Assembly: GCF_021391675.1 (NCBI RefSeq)
Contig: NZ_CP090095.1
Coordinates: 1,555,501 to 1,619,500, forward strand
Reading direction: 5' to 3'
Origin: Neorhizobium galegae
Lineage (GTDB): Bacteria > Pseudomonadota > Alphaproteobacteria > Rhizobiales > Rhizobiaceae
DNA: 64,000 nucleotides
Positions 1 through 7,920 of the stretch are shown here, one piece after another. Under the pieces are notes generated by a model, which saw only the letters and a list, made by a program, of their open reading frames with translations, was not told where the DNA came from and did no database searches. The position numbers and the translations under genes are program-made. Every line of letters begins with the position of its first letter. The first letter of the stretch is position 1.

Positions 1-143
1 CCCCAGACGACAGCATCGACACCCGTCAGATCTTTACTGAAGCGGCGGCGCATGAACGACAGAGCCCCGGCAAAGGTGGGGTCCGACGCGGCGGAGGTCA
101 GGCTTTTTGCAGTGAAGGCATGGTCGATCGACTTTTCTGCCAT
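1..143 (-). CDS. speB: Agmatinase / ureohydrolase family protein, N-terminal part (runs off the window)
   Basis: Only the first 47 codons are present; the gene continues beyond base 1. The ATG at 143 is preceded by GGAGG (about 5 nt upstream on the minus strand). The peptide starts MAEKSIDHAFTAKSLTS and contains FMRRRFSKDLTGVDAVVW, which I recognise from the N-terminus of rhizobial agmatinases, where it leads into the first beta strand of the arginase fold. Agmatinase hydrolyses agmatine to putrescine and urea with a binuclear manganese centre. None of the metal-binding motifs lies inside the window, so the assignment rests on the N-terminus alone. Guanidinobutyrase or another arginase-family enzyme is possible. 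Confidence 0.5.
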   Translation of the reverse strand, partial: MAEKSIDHAFTAKSLTSAASDPTFAGALSFMRRRFSKDLTGVDAVVW

Positions 144-227
144 GGCGTCCCTCCATTGTTAACATGGCGGGGACGTTGGACAATAAGGGCCGACAAGGCA
201 AGCGTGAAGGAAACAAATGCCTCCCGT

Positions 228-1019
228 TCAGGAAGCCTTGGCTTCGAACACCGGCGGAAAGTCCCCCAGCGCCTTGGCCTCCCTGATGCGTGCTCCGATA
301 TCCTCCTCGATGATCGATTCCAGCTGTGCAAAGCTGTCGATGACATAGTAGATCGGCTGGACGATATCGATGCGGTAGGGGGTCCTGAGCACCGTCATCA
401 GATCAAAGGGCCGGAATTCGGCCTCACGGCCTTCCATGGCGGCCCGCGTCTCGTTGGGAGAGGAGACGATACCGGCGCCGAAGCAGCGGCGTCCCTGTGG
501 CGTGTCGATCAGACCGAATTCGACGGTGAACCAGAAGATCCGGAACAGGTGCCAGGAATATTCCTTCCCGAGCCCGACGGCTTTTTCGCCGAAGCGGCGA
601 ACGAAATTGGCATAACTCTGGTTGGTGAGGAGCGGGCAGTGGCCGAAGACCTCATGGAAGATATCGGGTTCCTCGATGTAGTCGATGTGCTCGCGGCGGC
701 GGATGAAGGTCGCCAGCGGAAACTTGCCCTGCGACAGCAACTCGTAGAAGCGCGACGGCGGAATGAGGGCGGGCACGCCCTCCACGCCGAAGCCGGTGGT
801 CTCGTTGAGGCATCGGCCGACATCGCGAAGCTGCGGAACCTTGTCCGCCTTCAACCCGAGTGCCTGGACGCCGTCCAGATATTCCCGGCAGGCCTTGTCG
901 GCCAGCAGCCTCATCTGGCGCTCGTAGAGCTCGCTCCAGATCCCGTCTTCTTCGCTTGTGTAGTGGTAGATGCCGTCTGCATCCGGCAGGTTTGCCGTGT
1001 AGGTGCTTTGCTTGGTCAT
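228..1019 (-). CDS. phhA: Phenylalanine 4-monooxygenase
   Basis: A 263-aa monomeric bacterial phenylalanine hydroxylase that converts phenylalanine to tyrosine with tetrahydropterin, O2 and non-haem iron. The 2-His-1-carboxylate iron site is visible: FHEVFGH gives H122 and H127, and WFTVEFG gives E167. The length matches the stand-alone catalytic domain with no ACT regulatory domain. The frame is open further upstream to an ATG at 1061, but the ATG at 1019 has GGGAGG 7 nt upstream and was chosen. The gene is divergent from the Lrp-type regulator at 1170, which is a good candidate to control it. No pterin carbinolamine dehydratase gene is adjacent. Confidence 0.93.
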   Translation of the reverse strand: MTKQSTYTANLPDADGIYHYTSEEDGIWSELYERQMRLLADKACREYLDGVQALGLKADKVPQLRDVGRCLNETTGFGVEGVPALIPPSRFYELLSQGKFPLATFIRRREHIDYIEEPDIFHEVFGHCPLLTNQSYANFVRRFGEKAVGLGKEYSWHLFRIFWFTVEFGLIDTPQGRRCFGAGIVSSPNETRAAMEGREAEFRPFDLMTVLRTPYRIDIVQPIYYVIDSFAQLESIIEEDIGARIREAKALGDFPPVFEAKAS

Positions 1020-1169
1020 CAGCGCCCTCCCGTTCCGTGATGGAATGGCCGGGTGCTCCAACCGCCGGCCGTCAGATCACCATTATATCTCCGAAAGCGC
1101 GGGTAATCATTTCAGCTTTGCCGGATTGAGCGTAAATAATGGGAGGATATTTCGGGAGTAGAGGCCATC

Positions 1170-1631
1170 ATGAAAGAAAACCTGCAGGCGGCCCGCAAGC
1201 TTCTGCAACTCGTGCAGACGGGCGATGGTTCGTCGCTGGCCGAATTGGCAGAGAAGGCCGGCATGTCGCAAAGCACCGCATGGCGGAAGATCCAGGAACT
1301 GGAGGCCGAAGGCGTCATCCGAAAGCGGGTGGCACTTCTCGATCCGGCAAAGCTCGACCTCAAGCTCTGCATCGTCGCCCATGTGACGCTGGAGGATCAC
1401 CATGAGGAGGCGATCGAAGCCTTCGCTACCGTGGTGCGCGACCGGCCAGAGATCATGGAGTGTTACGCTCTGTCTGGAACCTTCGACTACATGCTGAAGA
1501 TCCGGGCGCGCGACGTCGAAGCCTACGAGGCTTTCATGACTCGCCACCTGATGCGCAACCCGCATGTGCGCACCGTGGTCTCCAGCTTTGTCCTGCGCGA
1601 ACTGAAATCGACCACCGAGCTGCCGATATAA
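1170..1631 (+). CDS. Lrp/AsnC-family transcriptional regulator
   Basis: A 153-aa protein with an N-terminal helix-turn-helix (about residues 1-60, including SLAELAEKAGMSQSTAWRKI) and a C-terminal RAM ligand-binding domain (GTFDYMLKIRARDVEAYEAF). The size and arrangement are typical of Lrp/AsnC regulators that sense amino acids as octamers. The ATG at 1170 has a purine-rich GAGG just upstream. It is transcribed divergently from phhA with a 150-bp shared upstream region, so regulation of phenylalanine catabolism in response to an aromatic amino acid is likely. That is inference from context. The gene ends at a bidirectional terminator shared with rpsI. Confidence 0.9.
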   Translation: MKENLQAARKLLQLVQTGDGSSLAELAEKAGMSQSTAWRKIQELEAEGVIRKRVALLDPAKLDLKLCIVAHVTLEDHHEEAIEAFATVVRDRPEIMECYALSGTFDYMLKIRARDVEAYEAFMTRHLMRNPHVRTVVSSFVLRELKSTTELPI

Positions 1632-1647
1632 GAAAGCCTACAAACGA

Positions 1648-1675
1648 AAAAGGCGGAGCCGAAGCCCCGCCTTTT
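1648..1675. terminator. Bidirectional intrinsic terminator between lrp and rpsI
   Basis: A 9-bp stem, AAAAGGCGG (1648-1656) against CCGCCTTTT (1667-1675), closes a short loop. The A-rich left arm and T-rich right arm make it usable from both sides, which suits the convergent genes lrp and rpsI. Confidence 0.75.
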
Positions 1676-1697
1676 GAAAGTCCAAGTCCGGAAGCGA

Positions 1698-2165
1698 TTA
1701 ACGCTTGGAGAACTGGAAGGAGCGGCGGGCCTTTGCCTTGCCGTACTTCTTACGCTCGACGACGCGGCTGTCGCGGGTCAGGAAGCCACCCTTCTTGAGC
1801 ACGCCGCGAAGGCCCGGCTCGAAGTAGGTGAGTGCCTTGGAAACGCCGTGACGAACGGCACCAGCCTGGCCGGAGAGACCGCCACCGGCGACGGTCGCGA
1901 CGATGTCGAACTGGCCGGTGCGGGCAGCAGCGATAACCGGCTGCTGCAGGATCATCTGCAGGACAGGGCGGGCGAAGTAGGTCGAGAAGTCACGGCCGTT
2001 GACCGTGATCTTGCCGGTGCCAGCCTTGACCCAGACGCGGGCGACGGCGTTCTTGCGCTTGCCGGTCGCGTAGGAGCGGCCGAGGCTATCGACCTTGCGG
2101 ACATAGACCGGAGCGGCAGCTTCGGCAGCCGGCGCGAGGTCCTTCAGGGAGGAAAGATCGGCCAT
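1698..2165 (-). CDS. rpsI: 30S ribosomal protein S9
   Basis: A 155-aa S9 protein. The conserved core is clear: [17 protein letters not shown], then [16 protein letters not shown], and the typical basic C-terminus ending SFQFSKR, whose tail reaches the P-site tRNA in the 30S subunit. The first 25 residues form the alphaproteobacterial N-terminal extension. It is the second gene of the rplM-rpsI operon, with only 2 bp between the rplM stop and its ATG, so the two are translationally linked. It ends at the bidirectional terminator near 1660. Confidence 0.98.
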   Translation of the reverse strand: MADLSSLKDLAPAAEAAAPVYVRKVDSLGRSYATGKRKNAVARVWVKAGTGKITVNGRDFSTYFARPVLQMILQQPVIAAARTGQFDIVATVAGGGLSGQAGAVRHGVSKALTYFEPGLRGVLKKGGFLTRDSRVVERKKYGKAKARRSFQFSKR

Positions 2166-2167
2166 TA

Positions 2168-2632
2168 TCAGGCGCTCCTTACGTTCTTGCTGTTCAGCGA
2201 TGCCACGTCGAGAGCGACCGGCTGCTGTGCTTCATGGGGATGGTTGGAACCGGCATAAACGCGCAGGTTCTTCATCTGGCGACGGCCGAGCGGACCACGG
2301 GGAACCATGCGCTCGACAGCCTTCTCGATGACGCGCTCCGGGAAGCGGCCTTCGATGATCTGGCGCGCGGTGCGCTCCTTGATGCCACCCGGATAACCGG
2401 TGTGCCAGTAATAGGTCTTGTCGGAATACTTCTTGCCGGTGAGCACGCACTTTTCCGCATTGATGATGATGACGTTGTCGCCATCATCGACGTGCGGGGT
2501 GAAGGTGGCCTTGTGCTTGCCGCGGAGCCGGTTGGCGACGATGGTGGCGAGGCGACCGACAACGAGGCCTTCGGCATCGATGATCACCCACTTCTTCACC
2601 ACCTCTGCAGGCTTCTGAACGAAGGTTGACAT
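2168..2632 (-). CDS. rplM: 50S ribosomal protein L13
   Basis: A 154-aa L13 protein of standard length with VVIDAEG-like start ([18 protein letters not shown]), [20 protein letters not shown] and the [20 protein letters not shown] motif. The open frame extends 54 codons upstream to 2794, but those codons lie across the promoter. The ATG at 2632 gives the family start MSTFVQKP and was chosen; its Shine-Dalgarno (AGAAAGAG) is weak. First gene of rplM-rpsI, transcribed from the promoter at 2766-2794 through a leader of about 130 nt. Confidence 0.98.
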   Translation of the reverse strand: MSTFVQKPAEVVKKWVIIDAEGLVVGRLATIVANRLRGKHKATFTPHVDDGDNVIIINAEKCVLTGKKYSDKTYYWHTGYPGGIKERTARQIIEGRFPERVIEKAVERMVPRGPLGRRQMKNLRVYAGSNHPHEAQQPVALDVASLNSKNVRSA

Positions 2633-2765
2633 GTTTTTAACTCTTTCTTCTAGGACCCGTGACATCCGAAACCTTCGAATGCAGGGCGTTTCTTGTTGCT
2701 TGGATTGCCATGGCTGACGCCGGCAAAAAAGAAAGCGGGCCGAGAGGGTCCGCGATCTGGGGCGG

Positions 2766-2794
2766 CTTATACCCAGGGAGGCTGAAAGCGTCAA
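2766..2794 (-). promoter_or_regulatory. Sigma-70-type promoter for rplM-rpsI
   Basis: On the minus strand, TTGACG (2789-2794) and TATAAG (2766-2771) are separated by exactly 17 bp. Transcription would start near 2758, leaving a leader of about 125 nt before rplM. Both boxes are close to consensus, as expected for ribosomal protein genes. Confidence 0.75.
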
Positions 2795-3425
2795 GGTGAC
2801 GATTTTACGCTGTCGAAAAATAGAATAAGCAAAATCAATGACTTATGAGTGTGGTTATATAATACCACACATTTTCTGAGTGAAATCCGGATGCGGTTGA
2901 TGCCGAAATGCTGGTTCTGCTCACCGTCGCCGTTGAGCGGAGCGCTCGGCCGCTGTCCGGGAGAGAGACGTTGATCTGTCTGCTGATGGGAAAGAAAACC
3001 CATCTCCATACCGGGAGTGCCATCCAACGATCGTCCTGCCGAAAGGCTCGGGAAGCCCCTGACCCAGAAGGCGATCTGCGTCACTCATTTCGCGTATCGA
3101 TTGTCCATTCTGCATCCTGGAATTGTATGGATCAAAAGATGGCAGGCGGGCGCCAATTGGAAGAGTGGACGCTTTCTGAAGGTTTTAGGAGGGATTTTGC
3201 CGCATGGAGAACTGTCAGGTACTCACGTTTTACCGGTGCGTGCCATGAAAAAGGAAAACTGACAAATGTTCGGAAAAATAATTTTGCCTACCAAAATCTA
3301 GTAGCGATTTCTAATTCAACCATAAGATGGTGCTAATATGCACAAGTACAAAAAGGGGGTATTCCGCGAACTTGTGCGGAACCTGGCGGATTGAGAATTC
3401 TCGAACTGTGGAGTCAAGAAGCCGC
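2795..3425. other. Non-coding stretch without a recognisable gene
   Basis: About 630 bp between the rplM promoter and the secreted-protein gene. Short open frames occur on both strands, but none has a good ribosome site, family resemblance or rhizobial codon use. The stretch is richer in A and T than its flanks. It holds the perfect inverted repeat at 2849-2870 and a small hairpin at 3362-3381 (TTCCGC, loop, GCGGAA). It may contain an sRNA or the decayed remains of a gene; nothing decides this. Confidence 0.5.
2849..2870. promoter_or_regulatory. Perfect 7-bp inverted repeat, possible operator
   Basis: GTGTGGT (2849-2855) and ACCACAC (2864-2870) flank the 8-bp AT spacer TATATAAT. The spacer contains a TATAAT on the plus strand. 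The form suits a dimeric repressor (for example GntR or TetR family) over a promoter, but no adjacent gene is clearly served by it. Confidence 0.35.
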
Positions 3426-3443
3426 CTAAAATCTTAGGCAGCC
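3422..3443 (-). terminator. Hairpin overlapping the stop codon of the secreted-protein gene
   Basis: On the minus strand GCTGCCTAA pairs with TTAGGCGGC (one G-U pair) around the loop GATT, followed by TTCTT. The stem includes the gene's TAG stop. It is a weak intrinsic terminator candidate. Confidence 0.35.
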
Positions 3444-3776
3444 TGCCTGGAGAGGAAAACAATCTTCGGGATCGGGTCTTCTTTTGCACGCGCGAACGGG
3501 GCAACTCGGCGTGTCGGCCGTCGGCACGGTCACCCGGTCGGCGAACTCATGGCCGTCGCAGTAGCCGCTGTCGATGACATAGCGGTCGTAGAGCGTCATC
3601 CGCGCCTTGTTGCGGGACGGGTAACGCAGGATCACCGCGCCCTCGCGGCCGATCGCCCGTTGCACGGCAGCGCAGGACATGCCGGTGGAGTTGTAGCGCG
3701 ATATCGCGGCGGCCGGCTCGCCGGAGAGGAGGATGCCGGAGGCAATGATCACAAGACAGCCGAGAATTTTTTTCAT
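3426..3776 (-). CDS. Small secreted protein of unknown function
   Basis: A 116-aa protein with a clear Sec signal peptide (MKKILGCLVIIASGILLSG, cleavage expected after EPAAA). The mature part of about 90 residues is basic and contains several cysteines (in GMSCAAVQ, GYCDGHEF, PSCPVRACKRR and PEDCFP), suggesting a disulphide-bonded periplasmic or secreted protein. Similar short proteins are annotated as hypothetical in rhizobia; I cannot name a function. An in-frame ATG lies 9 nt upstream (3785), but GAGG just before the ATG at 3776 favours this start. It is a single-gene unit divergent from the CoA-binding protein gene. Confidence 0.75.
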   Translation of the reverse strand: MKKILGCLVIIASGILLSGEPAAAISRYNSTGMSCAAVQRAIGREGAVILRYPSRNKARMTLYDRYVIDSGYCDGHEFADRVTVPTADTPSCPVRACKRRPDPEDCFPLQAGCLRF

Positions 3777-3863
3777 GATCCTCATCCCTTTTGACGAGAC
3801 GCGGACTTACATAGCGCAGAAGCACTACGCCGCCAGAGGCGCACTATTGCGGGAGCCGCCGTC

Positions 3864-4292
3864 ATGAACCATGACCATTACGACAATGCCTATATCGCCG
3901 ATATCCTGAAGAGCACCAGGACGATTGCGCTCCTCGGCGCGTCCCCTAATCCCGACAGGCCGAGCAACCGGGTCATGGGTTTTCTGCTCTCCAAGGGCTA
4001 TACGGTGTTTCCGGTCAATCCCGGCCAGGCCGGCAAGCAGATCTTCGGTCAGACGGTCTACAGGACGCTTTCGGACGTGCCGCAGCCGGTCGACATGGTC
4101 GACGTTTTTCGTGCCGCCGAGTATCTGGACGGCGTGGTCGACGAGGCGATCGGGCTTGAAACCAGGCCGAAGGTGATCTGGGGCCAGCTGAGCGTTCGCG
4201 ACGACAAGGCCGCCGAAAGGGCGGAGGCGGCCGGCATCAAGGTCGTCATGGACCGCTGCCCGGCGATCGAATATCCCCGTCTGGTTGCCTGA
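3864..4292 (+). CDS. CoA-binding domain protein (YccU-like)
   Basis: A 142-aa single-domain protein with a Rossmann-type CoA-binding fold: the nucleotide-binding loop is TIALLGASPNPDRPSNRVMGFLL near residues 19-41, followed by VFPVNPG and a conserved MDRCPAIEYPRL end. It resembles the N-terminal CoA-binding domain of succinyl-CoA ligase alpha chains and E. coli YccU. The biochemical role of these stand-alone domains is not established. It lies upstream of metY on the same strand with a small antisense gene between them. Confidence 0.85.
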   Translation: MNHDHYDNAYIADILKSTRTIALLGASPNPDRPSNRVMGFLLSKGYTVFPVNPGQAGKQIFGQTVYRTLSDVPQPVDMVDVFRAAEYLDGVVDEAIGLETRPKVIWGQLSVRDDKAAERAEAAGIKVVMDRCPAIEYPRLVA

Positions 4293-4310
4293 GATGGCCG
4301 TTTAAGCGGG

Positions 4311-4748
4311 CTATTTGGCGAGCAGTTCCGGTCGGCTGCGCATGTCGTCGAGCAGTTCGGCGTTGCCGCAATAGCTTGCGAAATCCACGGCGGCGCTGCC
4401 GTCGGCCAGTTCGCGCCGACAGCGGGTCTTTTCGCCGCAATGGACGCAGGTCACGTGCATTTCGCGGAATTCCGCGGGCTCTTCCAGCCTGGCTTCTTCC
4501 GGATCGATGTTGAGCAGCTTCATCAGCGCCAACATTTCGTCGGCCGCATGCGGGCCTTTGGCTATCAGTTCGCGCAGTTCCTGTTCCGACAAGGCGTTGT
4601 CCTGCGCCAGCAGCTTGACGGTTTCGTCGTCGAGGCTGGCGAGAAGCTTGGCTTCGTTGATCGCCGCCCACGTGGCGGAACACCAGCGCTTCAGCCTGCC
4701 GGTGAGATTTTCCGGGGTGGGATCAAGGGTGGGAATTGTGTTGTCCAT
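4311..4748 (-). CDS. Small protein of the DUF6455 type
   Basis: A 145-aa soluble protein. Its C-terminal half carries CVHCGEKTRCRREL and FASYCGNAELLDDM, a four-cysteine pattern that could bind a metal, preceded by LMKLLNIDPEEA. This matches my recollection of the DUF6455 family of alphaproteobacteria, with no known function. The frame extends 22 codons upstream to 4814, but the ATG at 4748 has AGAGGAG about 7 nt before it and was chosen. It stands antisense between the CoA-binding gene and metY. Confidence 0.75.
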   Translation of the reverse strand: MDNTIPTLDPTPENLTGRLKRWCSATWAAINEAKLLASLDDETVKLLAQDNALSEQELRELIAKGPHAADEMLALMKLLNIDPEEARLEEPAEFREMHVTCVHCGEKTRCRRELADGSAAVDFASYCGNAELLDDMRSRPELLAK

Positions 4749-4872
4749 TGCAAACTCCTCTCTATTTCCCCGGAGGATAGGTTCCGGAGAACGATATACC
4801 TTGATCGTGATCAACCGCCGGGGTCTGTTGGAGCGCTAACGATCAGGCGCCATTACAAGGGGAGGGACTAAC

Positions 4873-6156
4873 ATGCCGACACTCAATCCGGGGTTTTCGA
4901 CGCTGGCCGTGCATGCGGGCGCGCAGCCCGATCCGACGACGGGGGCGCGGGTGACGCCGATCTACCAGACGACGTCTTTCGTCTTCAACGACGCGGACCA
5001 TGCCGCCGCCCTTTTCGGCCTGCAGCAGTTCGGCAATATCTACACCCGCATCATGAACCCGACCCAGGCGGTGCTGGAGGAGCGGGTGGCGGCACTCGAG
5101 GGCGGCACCGCGGCGCTCGCGGTCGCCTCCGGCCATGCCGCCCAGATGCTGACTTTCCACACGATCATGCAGCCCGGCGACAATTTCATCGCGGCGAGAA
5201 AGCTCTACGGCGGCTCCATCAACCAGTTCGGCAATGCGTTCAGGAGTTTCGACTGGCAGGTGCGCTGGGCCGATAGCGACGATCCGGCAAGCTTCGAGGC
5301 AGGCATCGACGAGCGTACCCGCGCGATCTTCATCGAGAGCCTTGCCAATCCCGCCGGCACGTTCGTGGATATCGCGGCGATCGCCGAGGTGGCGCATCGG
5401 CGGGGCATTCCGCTGATCGTCGACAACACCATGGCGACGCCCTATCTCGTCCGGCCGCTCGAGCACGGCGCCGATATCGTCATCCACTCGCTGACCAAGT
5501 TCATGGGCGGCCATGGCAATTCCATGGGCGGCGTGATCGTTGACGGAGGCACCTTCAACTGGTCGAAATCGGGCAATTATCCGATGCTCTCGGAACCGCG
5601 TAGCGAATACGGCGGCATCGTCCTGTACCAGGCTTTCGGCAATATCGGCTTTGCCATCGCCTGCCGCGTGCTGGGCCTGCGCGACATGGGACCGGCGATT
5701 TCGCCCTTCAACGCGTTCATGATTCTGACCGGCATCGAAACGCTGCCGCTCAGGATGCAGAAACATTGCGACAATGCCGCTGCCGTCGCCAAATGGCTGA
5801 AGGCACATCCGAAGGTCGCCTGGGTCAGTTATTCCGGCCTGGAGGACGATCCGAACCATACCCTGCAGATGCAATATTCGCCGAAGGGCGCCGGCTCGGT
5901 CTTCACGTTCGGCGTTACGGGCGGCTACGAGGCGGGCAAGACCCTGGTCGAAGGCCTGCAGCTCTTCTCCCACCTCGCCAATATCGGCGATACCCGTTCG
6001 CTGGTCATCCATCCGGCCTCGACGACGCACCGGCAGCTGAGCGAAGAACAGCAGATCGCCGCCGGCGCCGGGCCGGACGTGGTGCGCCTGTCGGTCGGCA
6101 TCGAGGATGCCGCCGACATCATCGCCGACCTCGACCAGGCTTTGTCGAAGATCTGA
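4873..6156 (+). CDS. metY: O-acetylhomoserine aminocarboxypropyltransferase (sulfhydrylase)
   Basis: A 427-aa enzyme of the Cys/Met metabolism PLP family. It makes homocysteine from O-acetylhomoserine and sulfide for methionine synthesis. The PLP lysine is K209 in [13 protein letters not shown], the phosphate-binding VASGHAAQM lies near residue 84, and VDNTMATPY binds the cofactor ring. Length and the long insert after the PLP lysine ([14 protein letters not shown]) fit MetY rather than the shorter MetZ/MetB enzymes. GGGGAGGGAC lies just upstream of the ATG. The 120-bp leader showed no riboswitch I could support. It is convergent with bdcA. Confidence 0.93.
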   Translation: MPTLNPGFSTLAVHAGAQPDPTTGARVTPIYQTTSFVFNDADHAAALFGLQQFGNIYTRIMNPTQAVLEERVAALEGGTAALAVASGHAAQMLTFHTIMQPGDNFIAARKLYGGSINQFGNAFRSFDWQVRWADSDDPASFEAGIDERTRAIFIESLANPAGTFVDIAAIAEVAHRRGIPLIVDNTMATPYLVRPLEHGADIVIHSLTKFMGGHGNSMGGVIVDGGTFNWSKSGNYPMLSEPRSEYGGIVLYQAFGNIGFAIACRVLGLRDMGPAISPFNAFMILTGIETLPLRMQKHCDNAAAVAKWLKAHPKVAWVSYSGLEDDPNHTLQMQYSPKGAGSVFTFGVTGGYEAGKTLVEGLQLFSHLANIGDTRSLVIHPASTTHRQLSEEQQIAAGAGPDVVRLSVGIEDAADIIADLDQALSKI

Positions 6157-6177
6157 GAGAAGGGATAACGGCCGGCG

Positions 6178-6891
6178 TCAGGCGCCAAAACCGCCGTCGA
6201 TCGTCTGCAGGGAGCCGGTGACGAAGCCGGCTTCCGGACCGGCGAGATAAGCGGCAAGACCGGCGATCTCACCGGGCCGGCCATGGCGCTTGATCGCCAT
6301 GAAACCGTGCATGAAGGCGCTCATCGGGCCGTCTTCCGGGTTCATGTCGGTAGAGGTCGGGCCGGGCTGGATGACGTTGACGGTAATGTTGCGGTCGCCG
6401 AAGTCGCGGGCGAGACCGCGCGCCATGCCCTGCATGGCCGACTTGGTGAGCGCGTAAGCGGCACCGCCGGCAAAGGGCATGCGGTCACCATTGACCGAGC
6501 CGATGACGATGATCCGACCGCCGTCCGGCATGCTGCGGGCGGCTTCGACCGCTGCATGGTAGGGTGCCCGGACATTGACGTCGATCATCCGGTCGACCGC
6601 GTCGGCGTCGATCTCCAGCGGATTGCCGAGTGCCAGCGTGCCGGCGCTGATGATCAGAATGTCGAGCGGGCCGGCCTCACGCACCGTGCCGATCACGGCC
6701 GCGCGGTCGGCCGCATCCGACCGGACACCCTTGGCGCCGGTCTCAACGGCAAGAGCATCGGCGGCATCCTTCGAGCCGGCATAGGTGAACGTCACGTCGG
6801 CGCCGTCGCCGGCAAAGCGGCGGACGATCGCAGCCCCGATGCCGCGGCTGCCGCCGAGGACCAGCGTCTTCTTTCCATGGAAGTCAGTCAT
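6178..6891 (-). CDS. bdcA: SDR oxidoreductase, BdcA-like (c-di-GMP-binding biofilm dispersal mediator family)
   Basis: A 237-aa short-chain dehydrogenase that closely follows E. coli BdcA in motifs: VLGGSRGIGAAIVRRF (NAD(P) loop, residues 11-26), FTYAGSKDAA, IVIGSVNGDRMP with Ser132, Tyr146/Lys150 of the YxxxK pair, and IKRHGRPGEIAGL. E. coli BdcA is reported to bind c-di-GMP and promote biofilm dispersal; Glu50, the position studied there, is also Glu here. The divergent neighbour is the matching BdcR-type repressor, the same layout as in E. coli. Whether this protein acts on c-di-GMP or as an ordinary reductase cannot be read from sequence. Confidence 0.85.
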   Translation of the reverse strand: MTDFHGKKTLVLGGSRGIGAAIVRRFAGDGADVTFTYAGSKDAADALAVETGAKGVRSDAADRAAVIGTVREAGPLDILIISAGTLALGNPLEIDADAVDRMIDVNVRAPYHAAVEAARSMPDGGRIIVIGSVNGDRMPFAGGAAYALTKSAMQGMARGLARDFGDRNITVNVIQPGPTSTDMNPEDGPMSAFMHGFMAIKRHGRPGEIAGLAAYLAGPEAGFVTGSLQTIDGGFGA

Positions 6892-6925
6892 TGTCGTGTC
6901 TCCTTGAATGAGGCTTGAGATTTAA

Positions 6926-6941
6926 TGTAATGAGCGCTACA
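6926..6941. promoter_or_regulatory. BdcR operator copy 1
   Basis: TGTAATGAGCGCTACA, a partly palindromic 16-mer with TGTA/TACA ends, lies in the bdcA-bdcR intergenic region. It matches copy 2 at 14 of 16 positions. Repetition beside a TetR-type gene makes it a likely repressor site. Confidence 0.7.
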
Positions 6942-6972
6942 TAAATTGAATGGGCAGTGCAGTCAAGGATTT

Positions 6973-6988
6973 TGTAATGGTCGCTACA
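6973..6988. promoter_or_regulatory. BdcR operator copy 2, overlapping the bdcR start codon
   Basis: TGTAATGGTCGCTACA repeats copy 1 at 14 of 16 positions, with centres 47 bp apart. The ATG of bdcR (6977-6979) lies inside it, so a bound repressor would sit over the start of its own gene. Confidence 0.65.
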
Positions 6989-7579
6989 AAAAAGGTTTCG
7001 CCGCGCGGTCGGCCGCGCGCTTTCGACAAGGAGGAGGCGCTGGCAAAAGCCCAGGCGCTGTTCCATGCGAAGGGTTTCGATGCCTTGAGCGTCGCCGATC
7101 TCACCGAGGCGATCGGCATCAACCCGCCGAGCTTTTATGCCGCCTTCGGCAGCAAGGCTGAGCTCTACTCAGCCGCCTTGAAGCGTTACGAAGAGAGGGC
7201 GGGCCTGGATGTTCCAGGGGCTCTGGCAGCGGACAGACCGCTCGACGAGGGCGTGGCCGCGCTGCTGAGGCAGGCCGCCGACAACTACGGCAGCGGTGAC
7301 GCGCCGGGCTGCATGGTAATCGAGGGAGCAAGAGGCACGGTTGACCCGCAGGCCTCCGACCAGGCCCGACGCATGCTGGACATGAGCCGCCAGGTCATCC
7401 ACGCCGCAATCGCGGGCCGTGAACCGCAACGTGCCGAGCTCATCACCGACTACCTCATGATGGCAATGTCCGGCCTCTCGGCGAGTGCCCGCAACGGCGT
7501 GCCGTCAGACCGCCTGCGCGCACTGGCGACAATCGCTTCCAATCAGCTTTCCCATCATTTGAAGGAGATAGGACAATGA
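6977..7579 (+). CDS. bdcR: TetR-family repressor, BdcR-like
   Basis: A 200-aa TetR-family regulator. The N-terminus RGRPRAF, the helix-turn-helix DALSVADLTEAIGINPPSFYAAFGSKAELYS (residues about 32-62) and GCMVIEGAR in the ligand domain follow E. coli BdcR. The ATG at 6977 has AAGGA 7 nt upstream; the in-frame ATG at 6950 has no ribosome site. It is divergent from bdcA and shares two copies of a TGTA-N8-TACA operator with it, one covering its own start, so it likely represses both genes. It overlaps the cupin gene by 4 nt (ATGA), so the cupin is co-transcribed. Confidence 0.88.
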   Translation: MVATKKVSPRGRPRAFDKEEALAKAQALFHAKGFDALSVADLTEAIGINPPSFYAAFGSKAELYSAALKRYEERAGLDVPGALAADRPLDEGVAALLRQAADNYGSGDAPGCMVIEGARGTVDPQASDQARRMLDMSRQVIHAAIAGREPQRAELITDYLMMAMSGLSASARNGVPSDRLRALATIASNQLSHHLKEIGQ

Positions 7580-7920
7580 GCGCCTGGATCAAATTCGACC
7601 TCTCGTCCCTCGCGCCGGAAGAGGGCGCCCCCGCACCGGACCGGCTGGTCTCCGGCACCCCGACATTCTCCACCTGGAACTTCGAGGAAGCCGAGGGCGG
7701 GCTTTATGCCGGCATCTGGGAAGCGACGCCCGGCAAATGGCGGATCGTTTATGAGGAGTGGGAATATTTCCACATCCTCTCTGGCCATTCGATCGTCACC
7801 GAAGAGGGCGGCGAGCCGGTCCACCTGAGGGCTGGTGACAGCATGATCCTCAGACCCGGGTTCAAGGGAACCTGGGAAGTCGTTGAAACGACTCGCAAGG
7901 ATTACGTGATCAGGGTTTGA
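7576..7920 (+). CDS. Cupin-domain protein
   Basis: A 114-aa single cupin domain. The fold is indicated by GGLYAGIWEATPGKWRIVYEEWEYFHILSGHSIVTEEGG and LRAGDSMILRPGFKGTWEV. It resembles the small (S)-ureidoglycine aminohydrolase-like cupin group. The usual metal motif is incomplete: E and H are present in EEWEYFHIL, so metal binding is uncertain. The start codon overlaps the bdcR stop (ATGA), so it belongs to the bdcR transcript. Its 3' end overlaps the convergent toxin gene by 11 bp. The substrate is unknown. Confidence 0.8.
   Translation: MSAWIKFDLSSLAPEEGAPAPDRLVSGTPTFSTWNFEEAEGGLYAGIWEATPGKWRIVYEEWEYFHILSGHSIVTEEGGEPVHLRAGDSMILRPGFKGTWEVVETTRKDYVIRV

Noticed and set aside
2791..3336. Short ORFs of 60-140 codons on both strands in the rplM upstream region
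   Set aside because: No ribosome sites, no family resemblance, poor codon use and overlap with the rplM promoter.
4749..4872. Possible SAM riboswitch ahead of metY
   Set aside because: Alphaproteobacterial methionine genes often have SAM-II riboswitches, but I could not place the conserved loops and pseudoknot in this leader.
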